From: Candidatus Peribacteria bacterium RIFOXYB1_FULL_54_35
GTDB lineage: Bacteria; Patescibacteriota; Gracilibacteria; Peribacterales; Peribacteraceae
Direction: 5' to 3'
Assembly (NCBI GenBank): GCA_001787755.1
Contig: MFYJ01000012.1
Span: 124,001-188,000 of the forward strand
DNA: 64,000 bases
The position numbers and the translations under genes were made by a program. Below the pieces are notes generated by a model. The model searched no databases. It saw only the letters and a list, made by a program, of their open reading frames with translations, and had not been told where the DNA came from. Shown here in pieces: positions 6,366 to 13,474 of this stretch (positions are counted from its first letter, which is position 1; every line of letters begins with the position of its first letter).

Positions 6366-8726
6366 TCAAAGCGGCTTCAGTGGTGCAATACTCAATGCGA
6401 AGTTCTTCTTCTGCCCGGAGTCAAACTCTACTTCTGCGATGTCTCCTCTGCGCGCAACAATCGTTCCTTTACCGAATGCGGGGTGCAGGACGCGGCATCC
6501 TTCAGTGAAGTCACTCTCCTGGTTCACATCTTCTTCCTTCTCAAAGCTCAGATCCTGGTTGAATTCCATGTCGAGCTTCTCCCCACTCTGCTGGCGGAAT
6601 GGCTCGAGTCCCTTGGATATCTGCTTCATACCGCTTTTGCTTGCCCATGCGAAGGCGCTCAGGACATTATCACTCCTCCGCTCGAGCACTTCATCCGGGA
6701 GATCATCTAAAAATCTGCTCGGGGCGTTGCTCTGGGGCTGCCCCCAGAGCATCCGTGAGCGGGCACACAGCAGGTGGAGGTTCGTTTTTGCCCGTGTCAT
6801 GCCCACATACATGAGGCGCCGCTCTTCCTCCAGCTGCTCACGGTCGAACATGCTGGCGCTGTGCGGGAAGATTCCTTCCTCGCAGCCGGCAATGAACACG
6901 GCATCGAACTCCAGCCCCTTGCAGAGGTGCACGGTCATCAATGTCAGGGCATCATCTGTTGCCTCCTGCAGTGAATCGACCTCGGAGATGAGTGCCACTT
7001 CTTCCAGAAAACTCGTGAGAGAAAGCCGTGGTTCCAGCTGGTCGTACTTGTGCATGACTGAGAGCAGTTCCTGTACGTTCTGCCAGCGGGTTTCGCCTTC
7101 GTTCGTGTCATCCCGCAGCCATTTTTCCATTCCAATGGATGCGAGGAGATGCTCGGTGAGGTGCGAGACGACCTCCTCCAGGGACTTCTCGCTGTAGTTC
7201 TGTATCTTTTCCACGAACTGTGCAATGCGGTCCTGTGTTGGTTTGTTCAGTGCATCGATGTTCCCGGCTTCTTTGAGCGCTTCCCAGAGGGTCAGGTTGT
7301 GTTCGGAGGCATGGGCTTGCAGATGGCCGATGGTTGTCTCGCCAAGTTTGCGGGAGGGAACATTGAGGATCCGGAGCAGCGAGAGTGTGTCGTTTGGATT
7401 TAAGATGACATACAGGTAGGCGAGCACGTCCTTCACTTCGCGGCGTGCGTAGAACTTCACACCGCCGATAATGCGGTAGGGGATTCCTGTGCGCATGCAA
7501 GTTTCCTCGAAGATACGGGACTGGGCGTTGGTTCTGTACAGCACTACCTGCTTATTGAATGCCGTCCCCTCCGCATGGAGCCGCTGCGCTGCCTGGATGG
7601 TTTCCTCAGCTTCCTTCCTTTCATTCTCCACCTCACTGAGGACAATCTGTGGCCCCTCTTTTCGTTCGGTCCACATCTGCTTCTCCGGCCGGTTCGGATT
7701 TGCAGCAATCACTGCGTCTGCCGCCGTGAGAATGAGCTGCGTGGACCGGTAGTTCTGTTCCAGTTTTATCCGCACGGCGTCCGGGTATTCCTTCTCGAAC
7801 TCCAGGATGTTCCGTATGTCCGCTCCGCGGAACGAGTAGATGGACTGGTCCGGGTCGCCGATCACGTAGAGATTGCGGTACTTCTTCGCCAGCAGTGAAA
7901 TGAAGAGGTACTGCGCGTGGTTCGTATCCTGGTACTCGTCCACATGCACATGCTGCCAGGTTTCCTGGTAGCGCTCCAGCACGTCAGGGCACTCATGGAA
8001 GAGGCGGACTGTTTCGAGGATGAGATCATCGAAATCGAGCGCGTTCGCCTTGCGCAGTGCTGCCTGGTACCGCTTGTACGTATCGATGACATGGTGCATG
8101 TGAGCGGTGGTGGCCTGCCCTTCCGCCTCCTTCGGACTCATGGCTTCCGCTTTGAAGCGGCCGATGTACGAAAGTGCCGCGCGGGGCTTGAGCTCATTCT
8201 CATCCAGCGCTATTTCCTTGAGTACCTGCTTCATCAGGCGTTCCTGGTCATCTGCATCGTAAATCACGAACCGCCGGTCGCCGCCCATATGTTCTATGTC
8301 TCTGCGCAGGATACGCACGCAGACCGAGTGGAAGGTCCCCATCACCGGCAACCTGCCCTGATGGAAGGTCAGGTCGCCTCTCAGATCTTCTGCTTTCGTA
8401 ATGTGGAGGAGGTTCACGATGCGCTCCTTCATTTCCTTTGCCGCCTTGTTCGTGAATGTGACTGCCAGTATCTGCCACGGTGGCACACCGCGATCCATCA
8501 AATAGGCAATGCGGTGGGTGAGCGCGCGTGTTTTCCCGCTTCCGGCTCCTGCCAGTATGAGTGCAGGGCCCTTCTCATGGAGCACTGCCTTCTTCTGGGG
8601 TTCATTCAGGCCTTTGAGAGCTGGATGAGTGGTTGTGGGCACGGGGCTACAGCTTAGCGGTGTTGTAGAAGTTTCCCCTGAAATTATTCCGGTTTTTCTC
8701 TCCGCAGGCATTCTCTCTTGGCACAT
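6366..8726 (-). CDS. uvrD: UvrD/PcrA-type superfamily I DNA helicase
   Basis: ATP-dependent 3'-5' helicase for DNA repair and replication. Motifs in order: LNEPQKKAV (Q motif, about residue 41), ILAGAGSGKT (Walker A), VTFTNKAAKEM (Ia), VHVDEYQDTN (Walker B), VIGDPDQSIYSFRGAD (III), LEQNYRST (IV), LMTVHLCKGLEFDAVFI (V; Cys where Ala is usual) and RRLMYVGMTRAK (VI). A C-terminal acidic stretch and a small Tudor-like end (GCRVLHPAFGKGTIVARRG) resemble PcrA/UvrD. 786 aa as drawn; the first 30 residues are poorly conserved, so a later start is possible. It follows rmuC by 20 nt, suggesting one transcript. Confidence 0.92.
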   Translation of the reverse strand: MCQERMPAERKTGIISGETSTTPLSCSPVPTTTHPALKGLNEPQKKAVLHEKGPALILAGAGSGKTRALTHRIAYLMDRGVPPWQILAVTFTNKAAKEMKERIVNLLHITKAEDLRGDLTFHQGRLPVMGTFHSVCVRILRRDIEHMGGDRRFVIYDADDQERLMKQVLKEIALDENELKPRAALSYIGRFKAEAMSPKEAEGQATTAHMHHVIDTYKRYQAALRKANALDFDDLILETVRLFHECPDVLERYQETWQHVHVDEYQDTNHAQYLFISLLAKKYRNLYVIGDPDQSIYSFRGADIRNILEFEKEYPDAVRIKLEQNYRSTQLILTAADAVIAANPNRPEKQMWTERKEGPQIVLSEVENERKEAEETIQAAQRLHAEGTAFNKQVVLYRTNAQSRIFEETCMRTGIPYRIIGGVKFYARREVKDVLAYLYVILNPNDTLSLLRILNVPSRKLGETTIGHLQAHASEHNLTLWEALKEAGNIDALNKPTQDRIAQFVEKIQNYSEKSLEEVVSHLTEHLLASIGMEKWLRDDTNEGETRWQNVQELLSVMHKYDQLEPRLSLTSFLEEVALISEVDSLQEATDDALTLMTVHLCKGLEFDAVFIAGCEEGIFPHSASMFDREQLEEERRLMYVGMTRAKTNLHLLCARSRMLWGQPQSNAPSRFLDDLPDEVLERRSDNVLSAFAWASKSGMKQISKGLEPFRQQSGEKLDMEFNQDLSFEKEEDVNQESDFTEGCRVLHPAFGKGTIVARRGDIAEVEFDSGQKKNFALSIAPLKPL

Positions 8727-8746
8727 GGGGCGGATTACGCCAGGCG

Positions 8747-9928
8747 TTAGGATTGTGTCTTGAAAGGCAGATCCCGCTTTTCGATTTGTGCGACGGGGCT
8801 TGTGAGTTCTTCTATTTTTTCTTTCCTTGCGAGAACGCTGGAGAGAAGCCGTTTCATTTCAGAAGGACGGATGGTCGGCGCGCGCATTTTCTCTTTTCGC
8901 TGGTCGATTTCTTTCGAGAGCTCCGGGTTTTGAGTTTGGCTGTCTGAAAGAAGTTCTGCCCCCATTTCTGCAAGCATGATATCGAATGTATTGCGGGTGC
9001 TGATATGAAAATCTAGTTTGGCAATCCAGTTAATAATGCTCTCACGTTCTTCGGGATCGAACTGGTCAGCAAGTTCGTAGGTCGTGATTTTTTTAAGGCT
9101 GGCCAGTATGGGGGGCAGGCTTTCGGGTGAGATAACGTACACGGTGTACCCACCTTCATAATAGTCCGTCTTCTTGAGCAGGCTGATTGCTTCCGTCGGT
9201 ACGACCAGGAAGATTGTTGAGGCTATTTTGTGATTGTTCTTTACTTTTTTTACAGTCGATTGCACCTGTGTCTTGATGTAGTTCTGGAAGTTGTCCGACC
9301 GTGATATTTTTGCATCAAAGATGATGTACTGTCCCAAGAAATCGATGAGGAAGTCTGGTTTAATGCTTCCATCGAAGTCATCCGGCAGGTTTGTATTGTC
9401 ATAGGTGGTGAATTTCAGTTGCGGCTTCGCGCAGAGGTCTGTGAGCTGTGACACAACGACATGTTCATGCTCGTTCCACATTCTATCTCTCTCTTCAAGT
9501 TCCTGTTTTTTCCTTTCTTCGTCTTCCCGGATCACACGTTTCCGTTCCTCCTCAAGACTTTTTTTTGCTTCATCGAGCTTCTGTAGTGCCTGGGAGTGTT
9601 CCTTTTCTTTTTGCTCTCGGCCAGCTTCGGTTTTTGTGACTTGTGTCTGCAGTTTCTCATTCTCTTTTATGAGGGAGTTTTTTTCGGCTTTTAAATTGGT
9701 TACCTGTGCATAAAGTTCTTTGTTCTGCCCTGAAAGGGTGCTCTTTCCCTCTTTTTCCTTTTCAAGTTCTTTCTTCACTTCGGTGAGTTCTTTAGATTTT
9801 TCTGCAAGCTCTTTCTGCAGGATGCTTACGTCTGTGCCACGTATGTTCTGGCGCTGTTTCCACTGGAAGAACAGTAAGATTCCAATGCCTAGTATTGAAA
9901 ACCAGGGAAGGAGGTTGGTGAATGTCAT
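8747..9928 (-). CDS. rmuC: RmuC-family DNA recombination protein
   Basis: An N-terminal membrane segment (LLPWFSILGIGILLFFQW, residues 7-24) is followed by a long charged coiled coil (about 30-160). A nuclease-like RmuC domain follows, with SIKPDFLIDFLGQYIIFDAKIS (about 185-207, two acidic residues plus DAK of a PD-(D/E)xK core). RmuC limits inversion and recombination at repeats. A promoter TGGACA-16-TAGGAT lies just upstream, with the -10 only 6 nt from the ATG. Lys/Glu-rich coding and lower GC than the neighbours. Forms an operon with the helicase gene downstream. Confidence 0.82.
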   Translation of the reverse strand: MTFTNLLPWFSILGIGILLFFQWKQRQNIRGTDVSILQKELAEKSKELTEVKKELEKEKEGKSTLSGQNKELYAQVTNLKAEKNSLIKENEKLQTQVTKTEAGREQKEKEHSQALQKLDEAKKSLEEERKRVIREDEERKKQELEERDRMWNEHEHVVVSQLTDLCAKPQLKFTTYDNTNLPDDFDGSIKPDFLIDFLGQYIIFDAKISRSDNFQNYIKTQVQSTVKKVKNNHKIASTIFLVVPTEAISLLKKTDYYEGGYTVYVISPESLPPILASLKKITTYELADQFDPEERESIINWIAKLDFHISTRNTFDIMLAEMGAELLSDSQTQNPELSKEIDQRKEKMRAPTIRPSEMKRLLSSVLARKEKIEELTSPVAQIEKRDLPFKTQS

Positions 9929-10014
9929 ATCCCAATCCTAGCACTTGGTGAACGCTTGTCCACTCCATTTCTGCGGCTCCTTCAAGCGTTGTTTCCTGAA
10001 ACTAGGCCAAATAC

Positions 10015-10042
10015 TTGATTTCTTAAGCGTTATTCATAGAAT
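10015..10042 (+). promoter_or_regulatory. Promoter of rpsO
   Basis: TTGATT (10015-10020), 16-nt spacer, TAGAAT (10037-10042). It leaves a leader of about 70 nt before rpsO, unlike the leaderless units nearby. Confidence 0.7.
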
Positions 10043-10050
10043 GAACCTCC

Positions 10051-10091
10051 GGCCACACGCTTGAGGCTTTACGGCTTGAGGCGGTGTGGTT
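10051..10091 (+). promoter_or_regulatory. rpsO leader hairpin, candidate S15 binding site
   Basis: CCACAC (10053-10058) pairs with GTGTGG (10084-10089). Between them the sequence GCTTGAGGC occurs twice, separated by TTTACG. Many rpsO leaders bind S15 for autoregulation; the structure here does not obviously match a known class, so the role is inferred from position. Confidence 0.45.
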
Positions 10092-10116
10092 GGAGTAGCA
10101 TTTCCCCCATTTCGCT

Positions 10117-10386
10117 ATGGCCATGAAGAGAACCTCGAAGAAGCGACTCATTACGAAACATCGCACACACGACAAGGATACCGGTTCTCCCCATGTTCAA
10201 GTGGCGATTCTCACCAAAGAAATATCTCTCCTCACGAAGCATTTACAGGAACACGAGAAGGATCATTCTGCCAGGAAGGGGCTGCTCGGGAAGGTTGCCC
10301 GCCGCAGAACGCTCCTCAATTATTTGAAGATGAACAGGCCGGAGCAGTACCAGTCTGTGCTGGAAGCCAACAAGTTGAAAAAGTAA
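10117..10386 (+). CDS. rpsO: Small ribosomal subunit protein uS15
   Basis: 89 aa, the standard S15 length. Conserved features include DTGSPHVQVAILTKEI (about 21-36), LTKHLQEHEKDHSARKGL (about 39-56) and RRRTLLNYLK (about 62-71). It binds 16S rRNA helices 20-22 during 30S assembly. A leader hairpin upstream suggests autoregulation. The TrpR-like gene begins about 20 nt after its stop, so they may share a transcript. Confidence 0.97.
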   Translation: MAMKRTSKKRLITKHRTHDKDTGSPHVQVAILTKEISLLTKHLQEHEKDHSARKGLLGKVARRRTLLNYLKMNRPEQYQSVLEANKLKK

Positions 10387-10406
10387 CGTTGTACTGTTAC
10401 AGTGGA

Positions 10407-10691
10407 GTGGTGCCTGTACCTTCCAATCATGTGCGGGATCTCTATGAACTTTTCGCAGCTGTTGATAGTGTGGAAGAGGCGAGGACGCTCTTAACTGATA
10501 TCCTCACGCCGCAGGAACTGGAGAGTCTGGCGGAGCGGTGGCAGCTCATTCAGGCGCTGCACGCCGGGAAACCCCAGAGGGAGATTGCCAGGGATCTTGG
10601 CATAAGCATCAGCAAAATTACGCGTGGTTCCCGCATGCTCCAGTACGGGAGCGGGGGATTCACGCATTTCCTCAAAAAGCTCAAAAAATAG
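10407..10691 (+). CDS. trpR: TrpR-family repressor
   Basis: About 94 aa. LTPQELESLAERWQLIQAL and GKPQREIARDLGISISKITRGSRML form the helix-turn-helix; the ITRGS segment matches the operator-reading helix of E. coli TrpR. That family binds DNA with tryptophan as corepressor. The start is uncertain: the frame has no ATG. GTG at 10407 is used; GTG 10410, GTG 10431 or TTG 10389 are alternatives. The TrpG-TrpE gene follows, with a dyad between them, which makes a local trp regulatory circuit likely. Confidence 0.78.
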   Translation: MVPVPSNHVRDLYELFAAVDSVEEARTLLTDILTPQELESLAERWQLIQALHAGKPQREIARDLGISISKITRGSRMLQYGSGGFTHFLKKLKK

Positions 10692-10722
10692 ATTTTTCTC
10701 TTGTGTCATCCTCCTGTGTGGT

Positions 10723-10740
10723 GTACCGTTGTAACGGTGC
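10723..10740 (+). promoter_or_regulatory. Dyad, candidate TrpR operator
   Basis: GTACCGTT (10723-10730) and AACGGTGC (10733-10740) form an inverted repeat with 7 of 8 matches around GT. It lies between trpR and trpGE. A weak promoter (TTGTGT 10701-10706, TGTACC 10722-10727) would overlap it. Assignment to TrpR rests on context. Confidence 0.4.
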
Positions 10741-10808
10741 AAACGAACGTTCTCCCGCACAGGCCCTGGTTCCATAGTGGCATTCCTCTCCCCCTGTAGC
10801 GGTAGGAC

Positions 10809-13019
10809 ATGGTACGTAAAGTTGTCCGTCTCCCGTGCAGGGAGGCTTCTCTGTTTTATTCGGCTCTCTCTGTGGCACAACTCTCTCCAGAAACAACGCC
10901 GGCAACCGAAGCAGCGCCTGCCATTGGCAAGGTGCTCATCCTCGATAACTACGACTCGTTCACCTATAACATCCGCGGGGCTCTCGCAAAACTCGGAATC
11001 GATGCCGTGGTGGTGCGTAACAACAAGATGTCTATCGATGAAGTGCGTGCGCTGAATCCCAGTCACATCATCATCGGTCCCGGTCCGGGAACTCCGGATA
11101 ATCCTGAGGATATCGGCATCACCAATGAAGTGATTGAGTATGCCATCCAGCACAACAAAGCTCTGCTTGGCATCTGTCTCGGCCATCAGGCCATTGTGAA
11201 GTACTTCGGCGGAGCCATTGTGCAGGCGCAAGAAATTCTGCATGGGAAAATGAGCCAGATTACTTCTGAGGAAGAAAGCGATGCTCTCTTTGAGGGGGTC
11301 GATATGGAGGCTCCGGTCATGCGGTACCACTCTCTTGCGGCGGAGGAAGCATCCTTTCCTCAGGAGGCTCTCCGCATCACCTCACGCACCCGGGACAGCG
11401 CACAAACCATCATGTCCGTGCAGCATAAGGAGCTCCCCATTGTGGGCATGCAGTTCCATCCCGAGTCCTTTGCAACGCCGGAGGGGCAGAAAATAATGGA
11501 CAACTTCCTTCGTATGGATGAGGCATCGTACAGGGAACTCCAGAGAAGGGGCGTGGAGATTCCGGAACATCATGAACGGGAGCTCCCTCTCCCAGGACCG
11601 CTCCAGGAGCGCATTGTAAGTTCTGAGCAGCGTGCGTTTGAGCAGGTTCCATTCCCGTGCGCACTTCGTCCCGAACAGGTGTACGAACGCCTCCATGCCG
11701 CATCGGATCACTGCTACTGCTTTGAATCGCTTGATGCGAACGGCGGGGAGCGCGTGGGACGGTTCTCCTACTTTGGTATGGAACCGGATTTTGTGCTCAG
11801 CGCTGAAAACGAAAAGTTCTTCCTCGATGATGAGGAAGTGGACATTGGCGGCCTCTCCGCCTTCGATGCGCTCAATGCGACTGTGGAGCAGATGAGGGCG
11901 CAGTCGGTAACCAATGGTGATGTACCGGAGGATCAGCGGCTCACCGGCGGGTTTGTGGGTGGCATGAGTTACGAGGCGATCCAGTACCGCGAGCCTTCCA
12001 TCGGTGTGTCCACTCCTCCCGGCGAGAAGACATTCTCCTACGGGTACTTCTCCGACGGGCTGGTGTACGACAACCGCGAGAAACGGTACTACTACTACAC
12101 CCGGGGGAAGAACCGCATGGCGATGTTCCAGCAGGTGCTGGGTAAGGAACCGAGGAAGGTACAAACGAGAGTAAGAAAAATCTCTGACGGCATGCCGGCA
12201 GAGGAGTATAAGCGGAAAGTGCGTGATATTCGTGATAGACGGATTCGTAAAGGTGAAACATTCCAAACGGTCTTTTCCAGGAAGCAAACGTACGAGATAG
12301 AAGAGGGTGGCTCTATGGCTCCTCTCTACCTTCGTCTGCGGGAGCGATGTCCCTCCGGGAACATGCACGCAATCAAGATGGGAGAGTTTGAGAGCATCGG
12401 TTCCTTCCCCGAGCTTACTTTAAAGATCCGCGGAGGCGAGGCAACGACGTATCAGGTTGCAGGCACCAGGAGGCGTACGGGGAACGAGGAAGTCGATCAG
12501 GCAACTTTTGAAGAGCTTCTTACAGACGTCAAAGAATGTGCAGAGCACATGATGCTCATAGACCTTGCACGGAACGATCTTGAAATGTCTTCGATCCCGG
12601 GTTCTGTAACAATTACTCCGGAAATGAGAATGCATCGTCTCGATGCAGGAGCAGTCATGCACATTGCCTCGGAGATCCGCAGTCGCGTGAATGGTATCCC
12701 GCCGCTCTCAGCCCTTCTTGCCATTGCTCCCATGGGCACTGTCTCCGGTGCCCCGAAAGTACGTTCCATGCAGATCATCCATGAGAACGAAGATGGAGAG
12801 CCACGCGGTCTCTACGCGGGATCTTTCGGATTTGTGGATATGCGCGGGGATCTGGAAGCAGTGGTTGGTCTCCGTTCGCTCATGCGTTATGGGAGGAAGC
12901 TTGTTGTGCAGGCGGGGGCTGGTATTGTCTACGATTCAGATGAAGAGAAAGAGTACCAGGAGACTGTCCAGAAGATGCAGTCTGCCCTGCAGGCCCTCGA
13001 GCACTTCCTCGCTTCCTAG
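10809..13019 (+). CDS. trpGE: Anthranilate synthase, TrpG-TrpE fusion (amidotransferase first)
   Basis: Makes anthranilate from chorismate and glutamine. Residues about 38-235 are a class I glutamine amidotransferase: DNYDSFTYNI, GPGPGTPDNP, GICLGHQAI (nucleophile Cys) and GMQFHPES (catalytic His/Glu). Residues about 280-735 are a chorismate-binding synthase: LTGGFVGGMSYEA, GEFESIGSFPE, LIDLARNDL, APMGTVSGAPK, GLYAGSFGF and QAGAGIVYDS. GTVSGAPK favours TrpE over PabB. The order amidotransferase-synthase is the reverse of most TrpEG fusions and resembles PabA-PabB fusions, so aminodeoxychorismate synthase is the alternative. The first 35 residues are not conserved; GTG 10872 could be the true start. 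TrpR is encoded directly upstream. Confidence 0.85.
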   Translation: MVRKVVRLPCREASLFYSALSVAQLSPETTPATEAAPAIGKVLILDNYDSFTYNIRGALAKLGIDAVVVRNNKMSIDEVRALNPSHIIIGPGPGTPDNPEDIGITNEVIEYAIQHNKALLGICLGHQAIVKYFGGAIVQAQEILHGKMSQITSEEESDALFEGVDMEAPVMRYHSLAAEEASFPQEALRITSRTRDSAQTIMSVQHKELPIVGMQFHPESFATPEGQKIMDNFLRMDEASYRELQRRGVEIPEHHERELPLPGPLQERIVSSEQRAFEQVPFPCALRPEQVYERLHAASDHCYCFESLDANGGERVGRFSYFGMEPDFVLSAENEKFFLDDEEVDIGGLSAFDALNATVEQMRAQSVTNGDVPEDQRLTGGFVGGMSYEAIQYREPSIGVSTPPGEKTFSYGYFSDGLVYDNREKRYYYYTRGKNRMAMFQQVLGKEPRKVQTRVRKISDGMPAEEYKRKVRDIRDRRIRKGETFQTVFSRKQTYEIEEGGSMAPLYLRLRERCPSGNMHAIKMGEFESIGSFPELTLKIRGGEATTYQVAGTRRRTGNEEVDQATFEELLTDVKECAEHMMLIDLARNDLEMSSIPGSVTITPEMRMHRLDAGAVMHIASEIRSRVNGIPPLSALLAIAPMGTVSGAPKVRSMQIIHENEDGEPRGLYAGSFGFVDMRGDLEAVVGLRSLMRYGRKLVVQAGAGIVYDSDEEKEYQETVQKMQSALQALEHFLAS

Positions 13020-13268
13020 ACACGGCGCCGTTTTCAATCAAACTTTCACCCGACTCCGCAGGAGGCCACGGGCGTAAGCCCGTGGAGGAATGCGGGTGAA
13101 GCCGCGAAGCCCGAAGGGCGAAGTGGCCTCCCGCTGCGCCGGGTTCCGCCGCCGCTTTGCGGCGGCGCATCAAAGAGATGCCACGGCCGTAAGGCCGTGG
13201 AGCTTCACTGGCTTTGCGCAGCCGTTAGCGCAGCAATGATGCTCACCGACAAACGACGCCGTGTCTAG
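13016..13268. other. 253-nt highly structured element (REP-like hairpins enclosed by an 18-bp helix)
   Basis: The ends CTAGACACGGCGCCGTTT (13016-13033) and AAACGACGCCGTGTCTAG (13251-13268) pair over 18 positions with one G-U. Inside are CCACGGGC-GTAA-GCCCGTGG (about 13065-13084) and CCACGGCC-GTAA-GGCCGTGG (13181-13200), GCCCGAAGGGC (13109-13119) and CCGCCGC-TTT-GCGGCGG (about 13148-13164). GTAA loops are GNRA-type. It begins on the trpGE stop and precedes pnp. It may be a composite REP (BIME-like) element, a non-autonomous mobile element, or a structured RNA. No protein-coding potential is seen. Confidence 0.6.
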
Positions 13269-13474
13269 CCAAATGCCTGAAAAATGGCGTAAGAATGCTT
13301 TTTTTTACTTTCCGGAGCGGATAAACTGTCTGCAGTTCCTTTCCTCTGCCGGTTCGCCTTACTTTCTGGGTTTACGTTTGAGGCCCGTACGCGGATCTCA
13401 CATGTGAATCCATCAATGTGAGGTACATGATCGCCGGAGGAAGGGGCAATGTATCTACTTTCCCCTTTCTTGCT
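13269..13474 (+). other. pnp upstream region
   Basis: Holds a T8 run after a very weak hairpin (GCGT-AAGA-ATGC, 13287-13298). No clear consensus promoter was found. GGAGGAAGG at about 13436 could act as a Shine-Dalgarno for an upstream in-frame start. Confidence 0.3.

Noticed and set aside
10716..10800. Possible Trp leader peptide before trpGE
   Set aside because: A GTG-started frame has only two widely spaced Trp codons, and no convincing antiterminator/terminator pair follows; the CTCCC/GGGAG hairpin near 10833 lacks a proper T-run.
13051..13210. CRISPR array
   Set aside because: The repeated hairpins are adjacent palindromes of unequal spacing without spacer/repeat periodicity; no cas gene is near.
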